64,000 nucleotides of DNA from Sporosarcina sp. ANT_H38 (lineage in GTDB: Bacteria > Bacillota > Bacilli > Bacillales_A > Planococcaceae): assembly GCF_008369195.1 (NCBI RefSeq), contig NZ_VOBC01000007.1, forward strand, positions 26,197 through 90,196. The letters are read 5' to 3'. The position numbers and the translations under genes are program-made. Below the pieces are notes generated by a model that had not been told where the DNA came from, ran no database searches, and was given only the letters and a program-made list of their open reading frames with translations. Positions within the stretch are counted from its first letter, which is position 1, and every line of letters begins with the position of its first letter. Shown in pieces: positions 18,027-26,232 of the stretch.

Positions 18027-19358
18027 TTAGACAAACATATTAATTAGCAAGACACCTGCTAATCCTACTAACGAAAGAATCGTTACCATAACTGACCAAG
18101 TTGCAAGCGTTTTCCCAATGGAAAGATTAAAGTACTCTTTATAAATCCAGAACCCTGCATCATTTACATGGGAGAACGTAATACTACCAGCACCAGCCGC
18201 TAATACCATTAGTTCCGGGCTAACACCAGTTAACCCAACTAGAGGTGCTGCAATACCAGCAGCTGTCATACCCGCTACAGTAGCTGAACCGACTGCTACT
18301 CGTAAAATCGCAGCAATCAACCAAGTGAGAAGTAATGGGGAAAGTGTCGATCCTGCCATTATATCTGCAATGTATTGGTCGATGTGACTATCAATCAGTA
18401 CTTGTTTGAAAGCACCACCAGCAGCAATGATTAGTAAAATCATTGCAATTCCACTGACAGCTCCTGTAACGGATTGCATAACATCTTTCATTTCTTTACC
18501 GCGGTTTAGACCAAAAGTAAAGAATGCAAGAATCACAGAAATTAACAAAGCAATATTAGGATTACCGATAAAATCAAAGAACGGCATAATTGCTGACTCT
18601 GGCATTGTTATTTCTACAATTACTTGAGAAGCAATCAAAATGACTGGCATTAAGGATGTTAGGATACTCGTAACAAATCCTGGCATCTCTTCTTCTTTAA
18701 ATTCTTTCGGATTAAATAGCCCTTTTGGAATATCTACTTCCAAATATTCTTTTTTGAATAGCTTTGTAAATAATGGTCCGCCGATGATGATGGCGGGAAT
18801 AGCAATAACGATTCCGTATAATAACGTTTTCCCTATATTAGCATCAAATACACTAGCAATAGCTGTTGGTCCTGGGTGCGGAGGAACGAAGCCATGCATC
18901 GTGATAAGTGCTGCAATTACGGGCATCCCAATATACAATACGGGCACTCCAGCTGCAGTAGCAATCGTAAATACTAAAGGAATTAAGACGACAACTCCTG
19001 TTTCGAAAAACAGTGCAATCCCAACGACGGAAGCTGTCAAAACAGCTGCTAATTGAACTCTCTTTTTCCCAAATGACTTAATAAGCGTTGTAGCGATTCG
19101 TTGTGCGCCGCCTGAGTCTGTCATCAATTTACCAAGGATTGCTCCAAAAATGATAATCATCGTCAGACTGCCAAGTGTTCCACCTAAACCACTTTGAACG
19201 GATGCAACTGCATCAAGAGGAGACATTCCTTCTAACATTCCTACAGCTAGGGCAACAAGGATTAAAGAAATAAAAGCATTTAACTTAAATACAATCATCA
19301 ATACAAGTAATAGGGCGACTCCTATACAGACAGATACTATCGGCATCGTGGACCTCAT
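18027..19358 (-). CDS. GntP-family acid-sugar permease
   Basis: This 443-residue integral membrane transporter has about twelve hydrophobic segments. It carries GntP-family motifs such as HGFVPPHPGPTAIA near residue 155 and SHVNDAGFWIYKEYF near residue 400. The family takes up gluconate and related aldonates by proton symport. It is the last gene of an operon with a DUF1537 kinase, an aldolase and a dehydrogenase, like the GntP protein beside the threonate/erythronate genes of enterobacteria, so a four-carbon acid sugar is the most likely substrate. Confidence 0.92.
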   Translation of the reverse strand: MRSTMPIVSVCIGVALLLVLMIVFKLNAFISLILVALAVGMLEGMSPLDAVASVQSGLGGTLGSLTMIIIFGAILGKLMTDSGGAQRIATTLIKSFGKKRVQLAAVLTASVVGIALFFETGVVVLIPLVFTIATAAGVPVLYIGMPVIAALITMHGFVPPHPGPTAIASVFDANIGKTLLYGIVIAIPAIIIGGPLFTKLFKKEYLEVDIPKGLFNPKEFKEEEMPGFVTSILTSLMPVILIASQVIVEITMPESAIMPFFDFIGNPNIALLISVILAFFTFGLNRGKEMKDVMQSVTGAVSGIAMILLIIAAGGAFKQVLIDSHIDQYIADIMAGSTLSPLLLTWLIAAILRVAVGSATVAGMTAAGIAAPLVGLTGVSPELMVLAAGAGSITFSHVNDAGFWIYKEYFNLSIGKTLATWSVMVTILSLVGLAGVLLINMFV

Positions 19359-19421
19359 TTCCTTTAGTTAGATTCTCGAAATATTGAAATATAACCCGTA
19401 GAATAAATCACATGAATGTTG

Positions 19422-20258
19422 TTATTTATTTGCAAATAGCCGAACGAATTTAGTCATGACGGGCTCCATGGATTTCTGCATTTCTGCCATAACAGTGGAA
19501 AGGTGGGCCATTTGTTTATCCTCAAAATAGTTTTGTAAATAGGATACGGCAGCCATGGATACTTCTGTATTCACATTGACTTTACATATTCCAAGTTGTA
19601 TCGCTTGTTTAATAATTAAATCTGGAGTTCCTGACCCTCCATGAAGTACCAAGGGAACATCAACAGCCTGTTGAATTCTTTCCAAAAGAGGTAAATCTAT
19701 TTTTGGTTCTCCCTTATACATTCCATGAACAGTGCCGATAGCAGCTGCTAAAAAGTCTACTCCTGTTGCGTCAACAAAGTCTTTTGCAGACTTTGGATTA
19801 GTCAATGTACCGTCTCCTTCTTCTTCATCGGAGAAGTCGCCTTTCGCTAATGAACCAATCTCAGCCTCTACGGACACTCCTACCATATGCGCAATTTCTA
19901 CAATCTCTTTTGTACGGCGAATATTTTCTTCTAAGTCATAGGAAGACCCGTCGAACATAACAGATGTGAATCCACAACGGATAGCACGAATAATTGATTC
20001 CTTTTCATATGCATGATCCAAATGGAGCGCAACAGGAACTGAAGACTTTTCAGCCAATGTTTTAACAAAGGCTGAAAACCCTTCAACATCAACTGTTGGG
20101 AAATAACGTTCTCCCAGTGCAATAATGACTGGTTGATTTTCCTGTTCGGCAACGCGTATCGCTGCTTGAACAGTTTCTAAATTGTATACATTAAATGCAG
20201 CAACAGCATATTTTTTTTGCTGTGCATGCTGCAATATCGCTTTCGTATTTACCAACAC
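19422..20258 (-). CDS. Class II fructose-bisphosphate aldolase-family protein
   Basis: This is a zinc-dependent class II aldolase of the GatY/KbaY/IolJ type, 278 residues. Likely metal and phosphate ligands appear in HLDHA, VEAEIGS, GTVHGMYKG and VLHGGSGTPD. The frame opens at an ATG at 20279, but GTG at 20258 follows AAGGGGG at nine bases and gives the family N-terminus MLVNTKAILQ, so it is preferred. In known tetronate pathways the last step is an OtnC decarboxylase of the class II aldolase/adducin (FucA-like) fold, which is unrelated. Here an FBP-type aldolase takes that position, so the cleaved substrate may be longer than four carbons. Confidence 0.88.
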   Translation of the reverse strand: MLVNTKAILQHAQQKKYAVAAFNVYNLETVQAAIRVAEQENQPVIIALGERYFPTVDVEGFSAFVKTLAEKSSVPVALHLDHAYEKESIIRAIRCGFTSVMFDGSSYDLEENIRRTKEIVEIAHMVGVSVEAEIGSLAKGDFSDEEEGDGTLTNPKSAKDFVDATGVDFLAAAIGTVHGMYKGEPKIDLPLLERIQQAVDVPLVLHGGSGTPDLIIKQAIQLGICKVNVNTEVSMAAVSYLQNYFEDKQMAHLSTVMAEMQKSMEPVMTKFVRLFANK

Positions 20259-20357
20259 GTGAAATGGCCCCCTTATCATACGTAAAGAACAATTGACTAG
20301 TTAATCCGCTTTGGAACTAGGGAAGGATGGAACTATATCCTACCTAGAGGATGTCTT

Positions 20358-20395
20358 CCGCGATAAGGCAGAAACACTTGTCAGCCTTATCGCGG
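20358..20395. other. 12-bp perfect hairpin inside the acid-sugar operon
   Basis: CCGCGATAAGGC (20358-20369) and GCCTTATCGCGG (20384-20395) form a perfect GC-rich stem with a 14-base loop between the kinase and aldolase genes. There is no T-run on either side, so RNA processing or stabilisation is more likely than termination. Confidence 0.7.
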
Positions 20396-20422
20396 GAGGC
20401 TACCCTTAGAAGGCGCCTTCGC

Positions 20423-21877
20423 TCAGTTTATATGGTTATTTAAAATCTCAACTGTTTCTTTAAGTGTTGTAACTGCTCCAACATTACCTGGGAAAATAAT
20501 ATACGCCATTCCCGGAAACTTACTTTCTTCTCCTGTAATCCATACAGGAATCCCTGGTTTTATTTGACCGGCTACTGTTGCTCTTTTAACTTCAAGGCCT
20601 TTCGTTCCAATATCACTAGACGTAATTCCGCCTTTTGCGACAATGAAATTTGGTCGTACGTTTAGGCGCTGCACGATACTTGTAACTGCATCTGAGATTT
20701 TTACTGAGAGTTTTAACTCTTCTTCTTTTTTTCCTTCACCAAGATCTAATCGTTCACGTCTCGTATACACAGTGACTGTTTTGCCAGAGCGAATAAAATT
20801 CTCGGTTGTTTCAATTACTCGATCAATTTCTTCTTTGAACTGTGCAGGGTGTAGCACAAGATGACAATCAAATTCAATGAATTCGATGAAATTAGTTGTT
20901 TTCAGTGATTCTAGTTGCTCCGTTGTCTTTTTAACGTGAGATCCAACAAGAATTAAACCGCCATGAGTTGTTTCTGTTTGAATCAATTCTGACCTCGTTA
21001 GAAGTGCTTTATCACTTACTCCGCCAATAACCTTCGTAAGAGCGGCTGCACTTCTGAACATGAATTGTTTCCCGGATTTCATTGCTTTGATAAGGGCAAT
21101 AACAAAAATTTCTACATCTACGTAATCTACTGCATTCACGACTACTTTATTGAAATCAGTCACTTGAAGTAATTGTTCCGTGATCGTTTCAATTTCCAAC
21201 GCTCTTAAGCTTTCGAGTGTAATGTACGTAGTATTCACAGCTTTGAATTCACCATTTGTTTTTTCCTCAACCCACTCACCTAAATGAGACTTGGAATAAC
21301 CAAACGTTCTATCCTTCGCAAATTCCGTTTCACCAGCAGGCACCAAATAGTCTTCAGATTGCACATAGTGGATATTGTCTACTGTGTAGCGACCGCCTTC
21401 TTTGAAAAATGGCAAAATTACTTCTCCGTCATACTGGATGCCTAAAGTGGTTTCAATCGTATCTTTTAACACTTCTGTTTCAAGAGGGTAGTGACCTCTT
21501 AAAGTAGAATCTCCACGACTAATGACAATAAAATCCTTATTCTGTTGTTTCGCTACTTCTACAATGTTCGCAGCAATTTCTGAATGTGCTTTTTCAGTTT
21601 CAGCTGCAGTAAATCCTCTAGAATTTGTTAGTATGAAAAACATAGCGTTTTTTTCTTCAAATCCTTGTTCCAAACTTTCGACTGTCCAATCTGTATATAC
21701 AGAAATACCATGAACCGTTTGAACGCCTGTTGGATCATCGTCTAGCACAATGATCTTTTTATTTAAATCCACTAATTCATTCACAAGCATGTCTTTTACG
21801 GCTTGTGTATCAACTGCTTGGATATTTCCCAAAACATCTTGAACTAATCTCTGTTCTGTACTTCCAATGGTGGTCAT
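20423..21877 (-). CDS. Four-carbon acid sugar kinase family protein (DUF1537)
   Basis: This 484-residue kinase belongs to the family shown to phosphorylate acid sugars such as 3-oxo-tetronate and D-threonate (OtnK, DtnK). The N-terminal sugar-binding domain opens with KKIIVLDDDPTGVQTVHGIS. The C-terminal nucleotide-binding domain has FIVAKGGITSSDIGTKGLEV and IIFPGNVGAVTTL. GGGAGAG precedes the ATG, and only three bases separate it from the dehydrogenase stop codon, so the genes are co-transcribed. The precise acid sugar is not determined. Confidence 0.92.
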   Translation of the reverse strand: MTTIGSTEQRLVQDVLGNIQAVDTQAVKDMLVNELVDLNKKIIVLDDDPTGVQTVHGISVYTDWTVESLEQGFEEKNAMFFILTNSRGFTAAETEKAHSEIAANIVEVAKQQNKDFIVISRGDSTLRGHYPLETEVLKDTIETTLGIQYDGEVILPFFKEGGRYTVDNIHYVQSEDYLVPAGETEFAKDRTFGYSKSHLGEWVEEKTNGEFKAVNTTYITLESLRALEIETITEQLLQVTDFNKVVVNAVDYVDVEIFVIALIKAMKSGKQFMFRSAAALTKVIGGVSDKALLTRSELIQTETTHGGLILVGSHVKKTTEQLESLKTTNFIEFIEFDCHLVLHPAQFKEEIDRVIETTENFIRSGKTVTVYTRRERLDLGEGKKEEELKLSVKISDAVTSIVQRLNVRPNFIVAKGGITSSDIGTKGLEVKRATVAGQIKPGIPVWITGEESKFPGMAYIIFPGNVGAVTTLKETVEILNNHIN

Positions 21878-21880
21878 TAA

Positions 21881-22774
21881 TTATTCTCTCCCAACTGTAA
21901 CGTTCGCAAGTTTTTCATAATATTGAACAATTCCGCTGTGGTCATCTGCTGCTTTTCCATCCACTTTTAAAGCGTGGAAAATTTCTAGTAATTGGCTAGA
22001 TAACGGCATTGGTACACCAATGCTATGTGCTGTTTCCATTACGTTGGTCATATCTTTTAAGTTAATATCAATCCTTCCGCCAGCTACGAAATTACGATCA
22101 AGGATTAACGGTACTTTGGCATCTAGAACTGCACTGCCTGCTAATCCACCTCTGATAGCTTGGTACATTTTTTCCACATCAATCCCTGCTTTTGCGGCTA
22201 GAACTAATGCTTCAGACATGGCGGCAATATTTAAGTTTACAATTACTTGGTTGGCTAATTTTGCAGTGGTTCCACTGCCATTACCTCCAACTAATGTTAT
22301 CTCTGAACCCATTGCGAATAAAACATCCTTCACTTTTTCAAATACTTCTTCTTTACCTCCAACCATAATCGCGAGAGTACCGTCTTTCGCTTTTGGTTCT
22401 CCACCACTAACGGGAGCATCTAACATTTCTACCCCTTTTTTTTCTGCTATTGCAGCAATTTCTTTTGAAATGACAGGTGAAATGGAACTCATATCGATAA
22501 TAACCGCGCCTTTTTTGGCACCACTAAGTACACCATTTTCACCCGAAACAACTTGTTGTACATGATGAGAAGCAGGTAGCATTGTAATGATAACGTCACT
22601 ATTTTCACCGATAACTTTTGCAGAATCGGCTGCTTTTGCACCAGCATTTATCAAAGTTTGTACCGTTTCTTTATTCAAATCGTTCACCATTACTTCGTAT
22701 CCTTTAGAAACTAAATTCAACGCCATAGGTTTCCCCATAATACCTAAACCAATAAAACCAATCTTTTTTAACAT
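21881..22774 (-). CDS. 3-hydroxyisobutyrate dehydrogenase-family oxidoreductase (GarR/LtnD-like)
   Basis: This 297-residue NAD(P)-dependent beta-hydroxyacid dehydrogenase has the Rossmann motif IGFIGLGIMGKPMA (5-18), DAPVSGGEPKA, and the catalytic-lysine region GSGTTAKLANQVIVN near residue 165. The family includes tartronate semialdehyde reductase GarR and L-threonate dehydrogenase LtnD. Either fits: oxidation of the imported acid sugar, or reduction of a tartronate semialdehyde released by the aldolase. An ATG at 22780 lies one base from AGGAGG, so the ATG at 22774 is chosen. It is the first gene of the operon. Confidence 0.9.
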   Translation of the reverse strand: MLKKIGFIGLGIMGKPMALNLVSKGYEVMVNDLNKETVQTLINAGAKAADSAKVIGENSDVIITMLPASHHVQQVVSGENGVLSGAKKGAVIIDMSSISPVISKEIAAIAEKKGVEMLDAPVSGGEPKAKDGTLAIMVGGKEEVFEKVKDVLFAMGSEITLVGGNGSGTTAKLANQVIVNLNIAAMSEALVLAAKAGIDVEKMYQAIRGGLAGSAVLDAKVPLILDRNFVAGGRIDINLKDMTNVMETAHSIGVPMPLSSQLLEIFHALKVDGKAADDHSGIVQYYEKLANVTVGRE

Positions 22775-22842
22775 AACCATTCCTCCTAATTTAACTTAGT
22801 GTTCCTTACTTAAGTGTTAAAATACGTTCATTTAATTCGGAA

Positions 22843-22856
22843 TGTAACCGTTTGCA
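22843..22856 (-). promoter_or_regulatory. Candidate cre (CcpA) site
   Basis: TGTAACCGTTTGCA matches the cre consensus TGWAANCGNTNWCA with one mismatch. It lies in front of the acid-sugar operon, at the position of a possible minus-strand -35 element (TTGCAA). Confidence 0.6.
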
Positions 22857-22874
22857 ATTATCTTATCGTTCTAA

Positions 22875-22926
22875 TTGTATACGGTTTTTTAAATTTTGTA
22901 TACACTCACGTTTATTTTGTATACAA
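22875..22926. promoter_or_regulatory. Three phased GTATAC operators
   Basis: TTGTATAC occurs at 22875-22882, 22896-22903 and 22917-22924, so the GTATAC palindromes repeat at exactly 21-bp spacing, two helical turns. They lie between the divergent acid-sugar operon and its GntR regulator and are the natural candidate binding sites for that regulator. Confidence 0.75.
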
Positions 22927-23014
22927 AAGTAAGTCATATCAATTTAAGCTTTCTTTCTCCTTCTCTTTTTGATAAGTTAGTGGTAATTAGGTTGAAGGAA
23001 AAAGGTGGGAAGAA

Positions 23015-23650
23015 ATGACTCAAAACTATAAAAAATCTCGTTCTGCCTACCATCAAGCATATGAAGTGATTCGAGATAGAATCTTAAATGGGGATATGCC
23101 AGGTGGTACAAAAATTGTTGAAGAAAAATTAGCAGCAGAATTAGGATTTAGCCGTACTCCAATTAGAGAATCTCTACGCCAACTAGGTCATGAAGGACTT
23201 ATCATTAATAAAAAAGTTGTACAGCCTACAGAAGAAGATCTGCGCAACTTATTTCAAGTAAGGATTCTTCTAGAAGGATTTTCAGCGAAATCAGCAGCAA
23301 TCTATTTGCCCGAGGAAGATTTAAAATCGCTGTCCAATTGCATTATAATGGGAAGAGAAGGCGCAATTGAAGAGATAATGGATGCTAATGAACGTTTTCA
23401 TGCTATTATCGTTCAAGCCAGTGGTAACGCTCTAATGATTGATACAATAGATCGCATGAAGTCCATAATCTATCTTTTTCGTAAGACCGTGGTGCTTTAC
23501 AGTCGACCGCGTTTAATAGATGAGCATGAGGAAATTTATGAAGCGATTAAAGCAAGAGATGGTGAAAAGGCGAAACAACTAATGGAAACACATCTTCAAG
23601 AGGATTTAGATTTTTGCCTTCATATTTTAAGAAGTTCAAGTCAAATATGA
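23015..23650 (+). CDS. GntR-family regulator with FCD domain
   Basis: This 211-residue regulator has a winged helix (about 10-75) containing GDMPGGTKIVEEKLAAELGF and SRTPIRESLRQL. An all-helical FCD ligand domain (about 85-205) follows, with probable metal ligands in NERFHAIIVQASGN and the terminal METHLQEDLD. The family usually senses organic or sugar acids. AAAGGTGGG precedes the ATG. It is divergent from the acid-sugar operon, with the three GTATAC sites between, so it is very likely the local regulator. Confidence 0.93.
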   Translation: MTQNYKKSRSAYHQAYEVIRDRILNGDMPGGTKIVEEKLAAELGFSRTPIRESLRQLGHEGLIINKKVVQPTEEDLRNLFQVRILLEGFSAKSAAIYLPEEDLKSLSNCIIMGREGAIEEIMDANERFHAIIVQASGNALMIDTIDRMKSIIYLFRKTVVLYSRPRLIDEHEEIYEAIKARDGEKAKQLMETHLQEDLDFCLHILRSSSQI

Positions 23651-23676
23651 ATTCGAATACAATTGAGCAAACAAAC

Positions 23677-23716
23677 ACATCCCCGAATTCCGGTAAGGAA
23701 GGTCGGGGATGTTTTT
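23677..23716 (+). terminator. Terminator of the gntR gene
   Basis: ACATCCCCGA and the G-rich right arm ending in GGGGATGT (to 23711) form a stem followed by five T. Confidence 0.88.
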
Positions 23717-23732
23717 AGTTGTTAATCGATAT

Positions 23733-23880
23733 TCATTTTAAACCATCAAGTGAATTCACAAGTATTTTTGCTGCGCGTGCACGACTCGTGGGGTTGCTCG
23801 GATAGAATTTACCTTTAGATCCGTTTGAGATGCCTAGTCCGTGAAGCATCGAAATGGCGTTGATTGTTTTTCTTTCGGAA
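23733..23880 (-). pseudogene. S-layer homology domain remnant
   Basis: On the minus strand this reads AISMLHGLGISNGSKGKFYP and then SNPTSRARAAKILVNSLDGL before a stop codon. This is the second half of an SLH cell-wall anchoring domain (the G-I-x-N-G-x-x-x-G-x-F pattern, then R-A-x-x-A-K-x-L). No start or upstream domain remains, so it is the C-terminal scrap of a deleted surface-protein gene. Confidence 0.65.
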
Positions 23881-23936
23881 GAAAGTAATAGTTTAATAAT
23901 AAAAGTCATGTCAAATACCTATTAGGTGGAGATGAA

Positions 23937-24481
23937 ATGAGTTTTATAAAGTCAAAGAAGTTCCTTGTAATTGTTTTGTTAGTAGTAGTTGGTGTGGGGA
24001 TTATGTTTTTAAAAGATGATAATGCATCTGTGTTAACTGAAGTTGGGAAGAGTTAGGGTATAACTAATTTGTATCATATCGAGTTTTTTGATGATGATAC
24101 AAAAGCCGTAGTTTTTTTGAAACTATTCAAGGGGAAGAAAGGGAAGTGTATCTGGAAAAGTCATTTTTTAAGTGGAACGAGAGACGAAGTTATTGGCATG
24201 AGCCGGAGGGGATAGATAAACCTCTATATATATCATTTGCAGAATCCCCATTTAAAAACGAGGAAGATTTAGAACTTGTTGTAATAAGGGTATACAATCC
24301 AGCAATCAATAATGTTGAAATTAGAACGACTAAAGGTTTACTGAAAAATATTAAAATACAGCCCAAGCGTATAGGAAAGGCAACGGGTTTTGGACTGGTT
24401 CGAACAGGCGATGAGGCTATTTTTGAAGCTGAATTTATTTCTTACAATGTACAAGGGGAAGTTTTATATTCAGTTAAATAA
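23937..24481 (+). pseudogene. Broken gene for a small membrane-anchored protein
   Basis: The ATG at 23937 follows AGGTGGAGA and encodes MSFIKSKKFL plus one membrane segment, ending at TAG 24054-24056. In the same frame the sequence continues with GITNLYHIEFFDDDTKAVVF. The frame then shifts at a seven-T run (24112-24118), after which an open frame ETIQGEEREVYLEKSFFKWN runs to 24481. One nonsense change and one frameshift thus split what looks like a single anchored extracytoplasmic protein of about 180 residues. The family is not recognised. Confidence 0.6.
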
Positions 24482-24597
24482 GATGGCTGAACAGAGTTAT
24501 GTGACCCGCCAATACTACGGAATCTCTCATGGAAATTAAGCTCTGAAAAAGGATTAAGATTATTCGTGTTCGACGCCTGTAAAACTACACTTTCAAA

Positions 24598-24700
24598 ATA
24601 AAAAAGAGACTTTTGGTAAATCTAACATATTTCTATCATGTTAGATTTACAAGTTTTTTGAGTACACTTTAATACATCTACTGCTCTAATTCTGGTTTGG
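24598..24700 (+). repeat. Direct repeat R3, copy 1
   Basis: The stretch with GTAAATCTAACATATTT, then TTTTGAGTACAC, then TTAATACATCTACTGCT recurs with few changes at 30,770-30,870. It contains a small inverted repeat (AATCTAACAT/ATGTTAGATT). Confidence 0.7.
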
Positions 24701-24714
24701 ATAATGTATGCACC

Positions 24715-24840
24715 CACCCCTAATAGACATAACGTTCGTCCACGGAAGTATTTAACTTTATGACTCAATAAGAAATGGTTGCCATGTAAGACAGCAAATA
24801 CTTAACTAAAGCATCCGTCAGTTGAATAAGCCAAGTAAAA
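24715..24840 (+). repeat. Degenerate repeat R4, copy 1
   Basis: It contains CACGGAAGTATTTAAC, ACTCAATAAGAAATGG, and TACTTAACTAAAGCATCCGT followed by CAGTTGAATAAG. Related blocks in the same order occur at 27,530-27,715 and 34,060-34,240. Confidence 0.5.
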
Positions 24841-24907
24841 TGTGTTAATTATTCATAGTTCAACAAAACTAACGAAGATCTAACCATTACATTGCTATAT
24901 TAGGGGG

Positions 24908-24917
24908 GTAACGTTAC
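24908..24917. promoter_or_regulatory. Palindrome GTAACGTTAC upstream of the repeat protein gene
   Basis: A perfect 10-bp palindrome lies just before the AGGAGG of the repeat-protein gene. Its position fits an operator, but no binding protein is indicated. Confidence 0.35.
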
Positions 24918-24941
24918 AAAACAATTTTAGGAGGATTATTT

Positions 24942-25397
24942 ATGAAATTTAAACATTTAGGAATTAGCGCACTTGCATTAGGATTAGTAGTCGGTGGAGG
25001 TGCAACCATTTCAGCATTCGCATCAGCTAATATTGAAGAAAATCCGAATGAAGCGATGGCAATACTAAAAAGCAATGCAGATGAATTACCAGAAGGCACT
25101 ATCTATAAGGATGAGGTTCAAGGAGAAACTAATTCTGATGCTGAGTACTATGAGTTTAATGGAACAGATGAATTACCAGAAGGTACTGTCTATAAGGAAG
25201 AGATTAAAGGAGAAGCTAATTCTGGAGCTGAGTCCTATGAATTTAATGGAACAGATAAATTACCAGAAGGTACTATCTATAAGGATGAGATTAAAGGAGA
25301 GACTAATCCTGGTGCTGAGTTCTATGAGTTTAATGGAACAGATGAATTACCAGAAGGTACTGTCTATATGGATGAGATTAAAGGTAACCAAAAATAA
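24942..25397 (+). CDS. Secreted protein with 29-residue tandem repeats
   Basis: The product is 151 residues, with a signal peptide (about 1-29, ending AFASA). A short spacer is followed by three complete and one partial copy of a 29-residue unit beginning DELPEGT and containing an IYKDEIKGE core and YEFNGT at its end. The units start near 25080, 25167, 25254 and 25341. The repeats are acidic and tyrosine-rich and nearly identical at DNA level, which suggests recent expansion. There are no cysteines and no wall-sorting signal. AGGAGG precedes the ATG. A two-component system begins 145 bases downstream and may sense or control it. The function is unknown. Confidence 0.85.
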   Translation: MKFKHLGISALALGLVVGGGATISAFASANIEENPNEAMAILKSNADELPEGTIYKDEVQGETNSDAEYYEFNGTDELPEGTVYKEEIKGEANSGAESYEFNGTDKLPEGTIYKDEIKGETNPGAEFYEFNGTDELPEGTVYMDEIKGNQK

Positions 25398-25444
25398 ATA
25401 GTGCATTTTGTGAAATTTATCCTTCACGAAAGCATCGATAAGTA

Positions 25445-25495
25445 CTAACTTCTAAAAGCTTGCTTTGATTACCAAAGCAAGCTTTTAGAAGTTAG
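25445..25495. other. 23-bp perfect inverted repeat
   Basis: Arms 25445-25467 and 25473-25495 are perfectly complementary around a five-base loop. There is no T-run of note. It separates the repeat-protein gene from the response-regulator gene and could be a terminator, an RNA stabiliser or an attenuator. Confidence 0.7.
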
Positions 25496-25542
25496 TCATA
25501 GTTGTTACTATAACATTTTATGAAAGTTAGGAGTTAGAGCGA

Positions 25543-26232
25543 ATGAAGCTATTATTAATTGAAGACGAAAGAACACTCTCAAGACTCATTGTAAAAGGTC
25601 TTCAAAAAAGTGGATATGCCATTGATACAGCATTTGATGGTGAAGAAGCATTAGAGCTCTTTGATATTAATATATATGACTTAATTATTCTCGATTTAAA
25701 CATACCTAAAATTGATGGAATAGATGTATTAAAACATATTCGTCAAGTAGATGAAAACATGTGTGTTCTTATTTTATCTGCTCGCTCCGATATAGACGAT
25801 GTCGTTGTTGGTCTTGATAATGGCGCAAACGACTATGTAACAAAACCATTCGACTTTCAAGTATTAGAAGCACGCATTCGCTCATTATTACGCCGATCAT
25901 TTACACAAAAAAATACTGTTATGTCAGCTGCAGATCTAAAGATTAATACAGCACAAAAAATCGGATTTGTTCATAACAAACCTATTGACTTAACAAAAAA
26001 AGAATATGCAATTTTAGAGTATTTTCTTTTCAATAAAAACAGGGTCATCAGTGCTGAAGAATTAATGGAGCATGTTTGGAATAGTGATGTGGATTTATTA
26101 TCGAACACGTTAAAGTTCCATATTCATTCGTTAAGAAAAAAAATCGCCAAAGAACTGGGAGAAGTCGAGGCCATTAAAACCGTTAGAGGACAAGGCTACA
26201 TTATACAAGATCATGAGGTGAATCAGGTATGA
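25543..26232 (+). CDS. OmpR-family response regulator
   Basis: The protein has 229 residues. The receiver domain (1-118) has acidic residues in LIEDE, the phosphorylated Asp51 in LIILDLNIPKIDG, and Lys102 in VTKPFDF. A winged-helix output domain (about 128-225) contains LTKKEYAILEYFLFNKNRVI and ends VRGQGYII. Its 3' end overlaps the sensor kinase gene by ATGA. Confidence 0.95.
   Translation: MKLLLIEDERTLSRLIVKGLQKSGYAIDTAFDGEEALELFDINIYDLIILDLNIPKIDGIDVLKHIRQVDENMCVLILSARSDIDDVVVGLDNGANDYVTKPFDFQVLEARIRSLLRRSFTQKNTVMSAADLKINTAQKIGFVHNKPIDLTKKEYAILEYFLFNKNRVISAEELMEHVWNSDVDLLSNTLKFHIHSLRKKIAKELGEVEAIKTVRGQGYIIQDHEVNQV

Noticed and set aside
25075..25401. A 108-residue open frame overlapping the repeat-protein gene
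   Set aside because: The repeat unit is 87 bp, a multiple of three, so every frame without a stop in one unit stays open. The other frame has the signal peptide and the AGGAGG.
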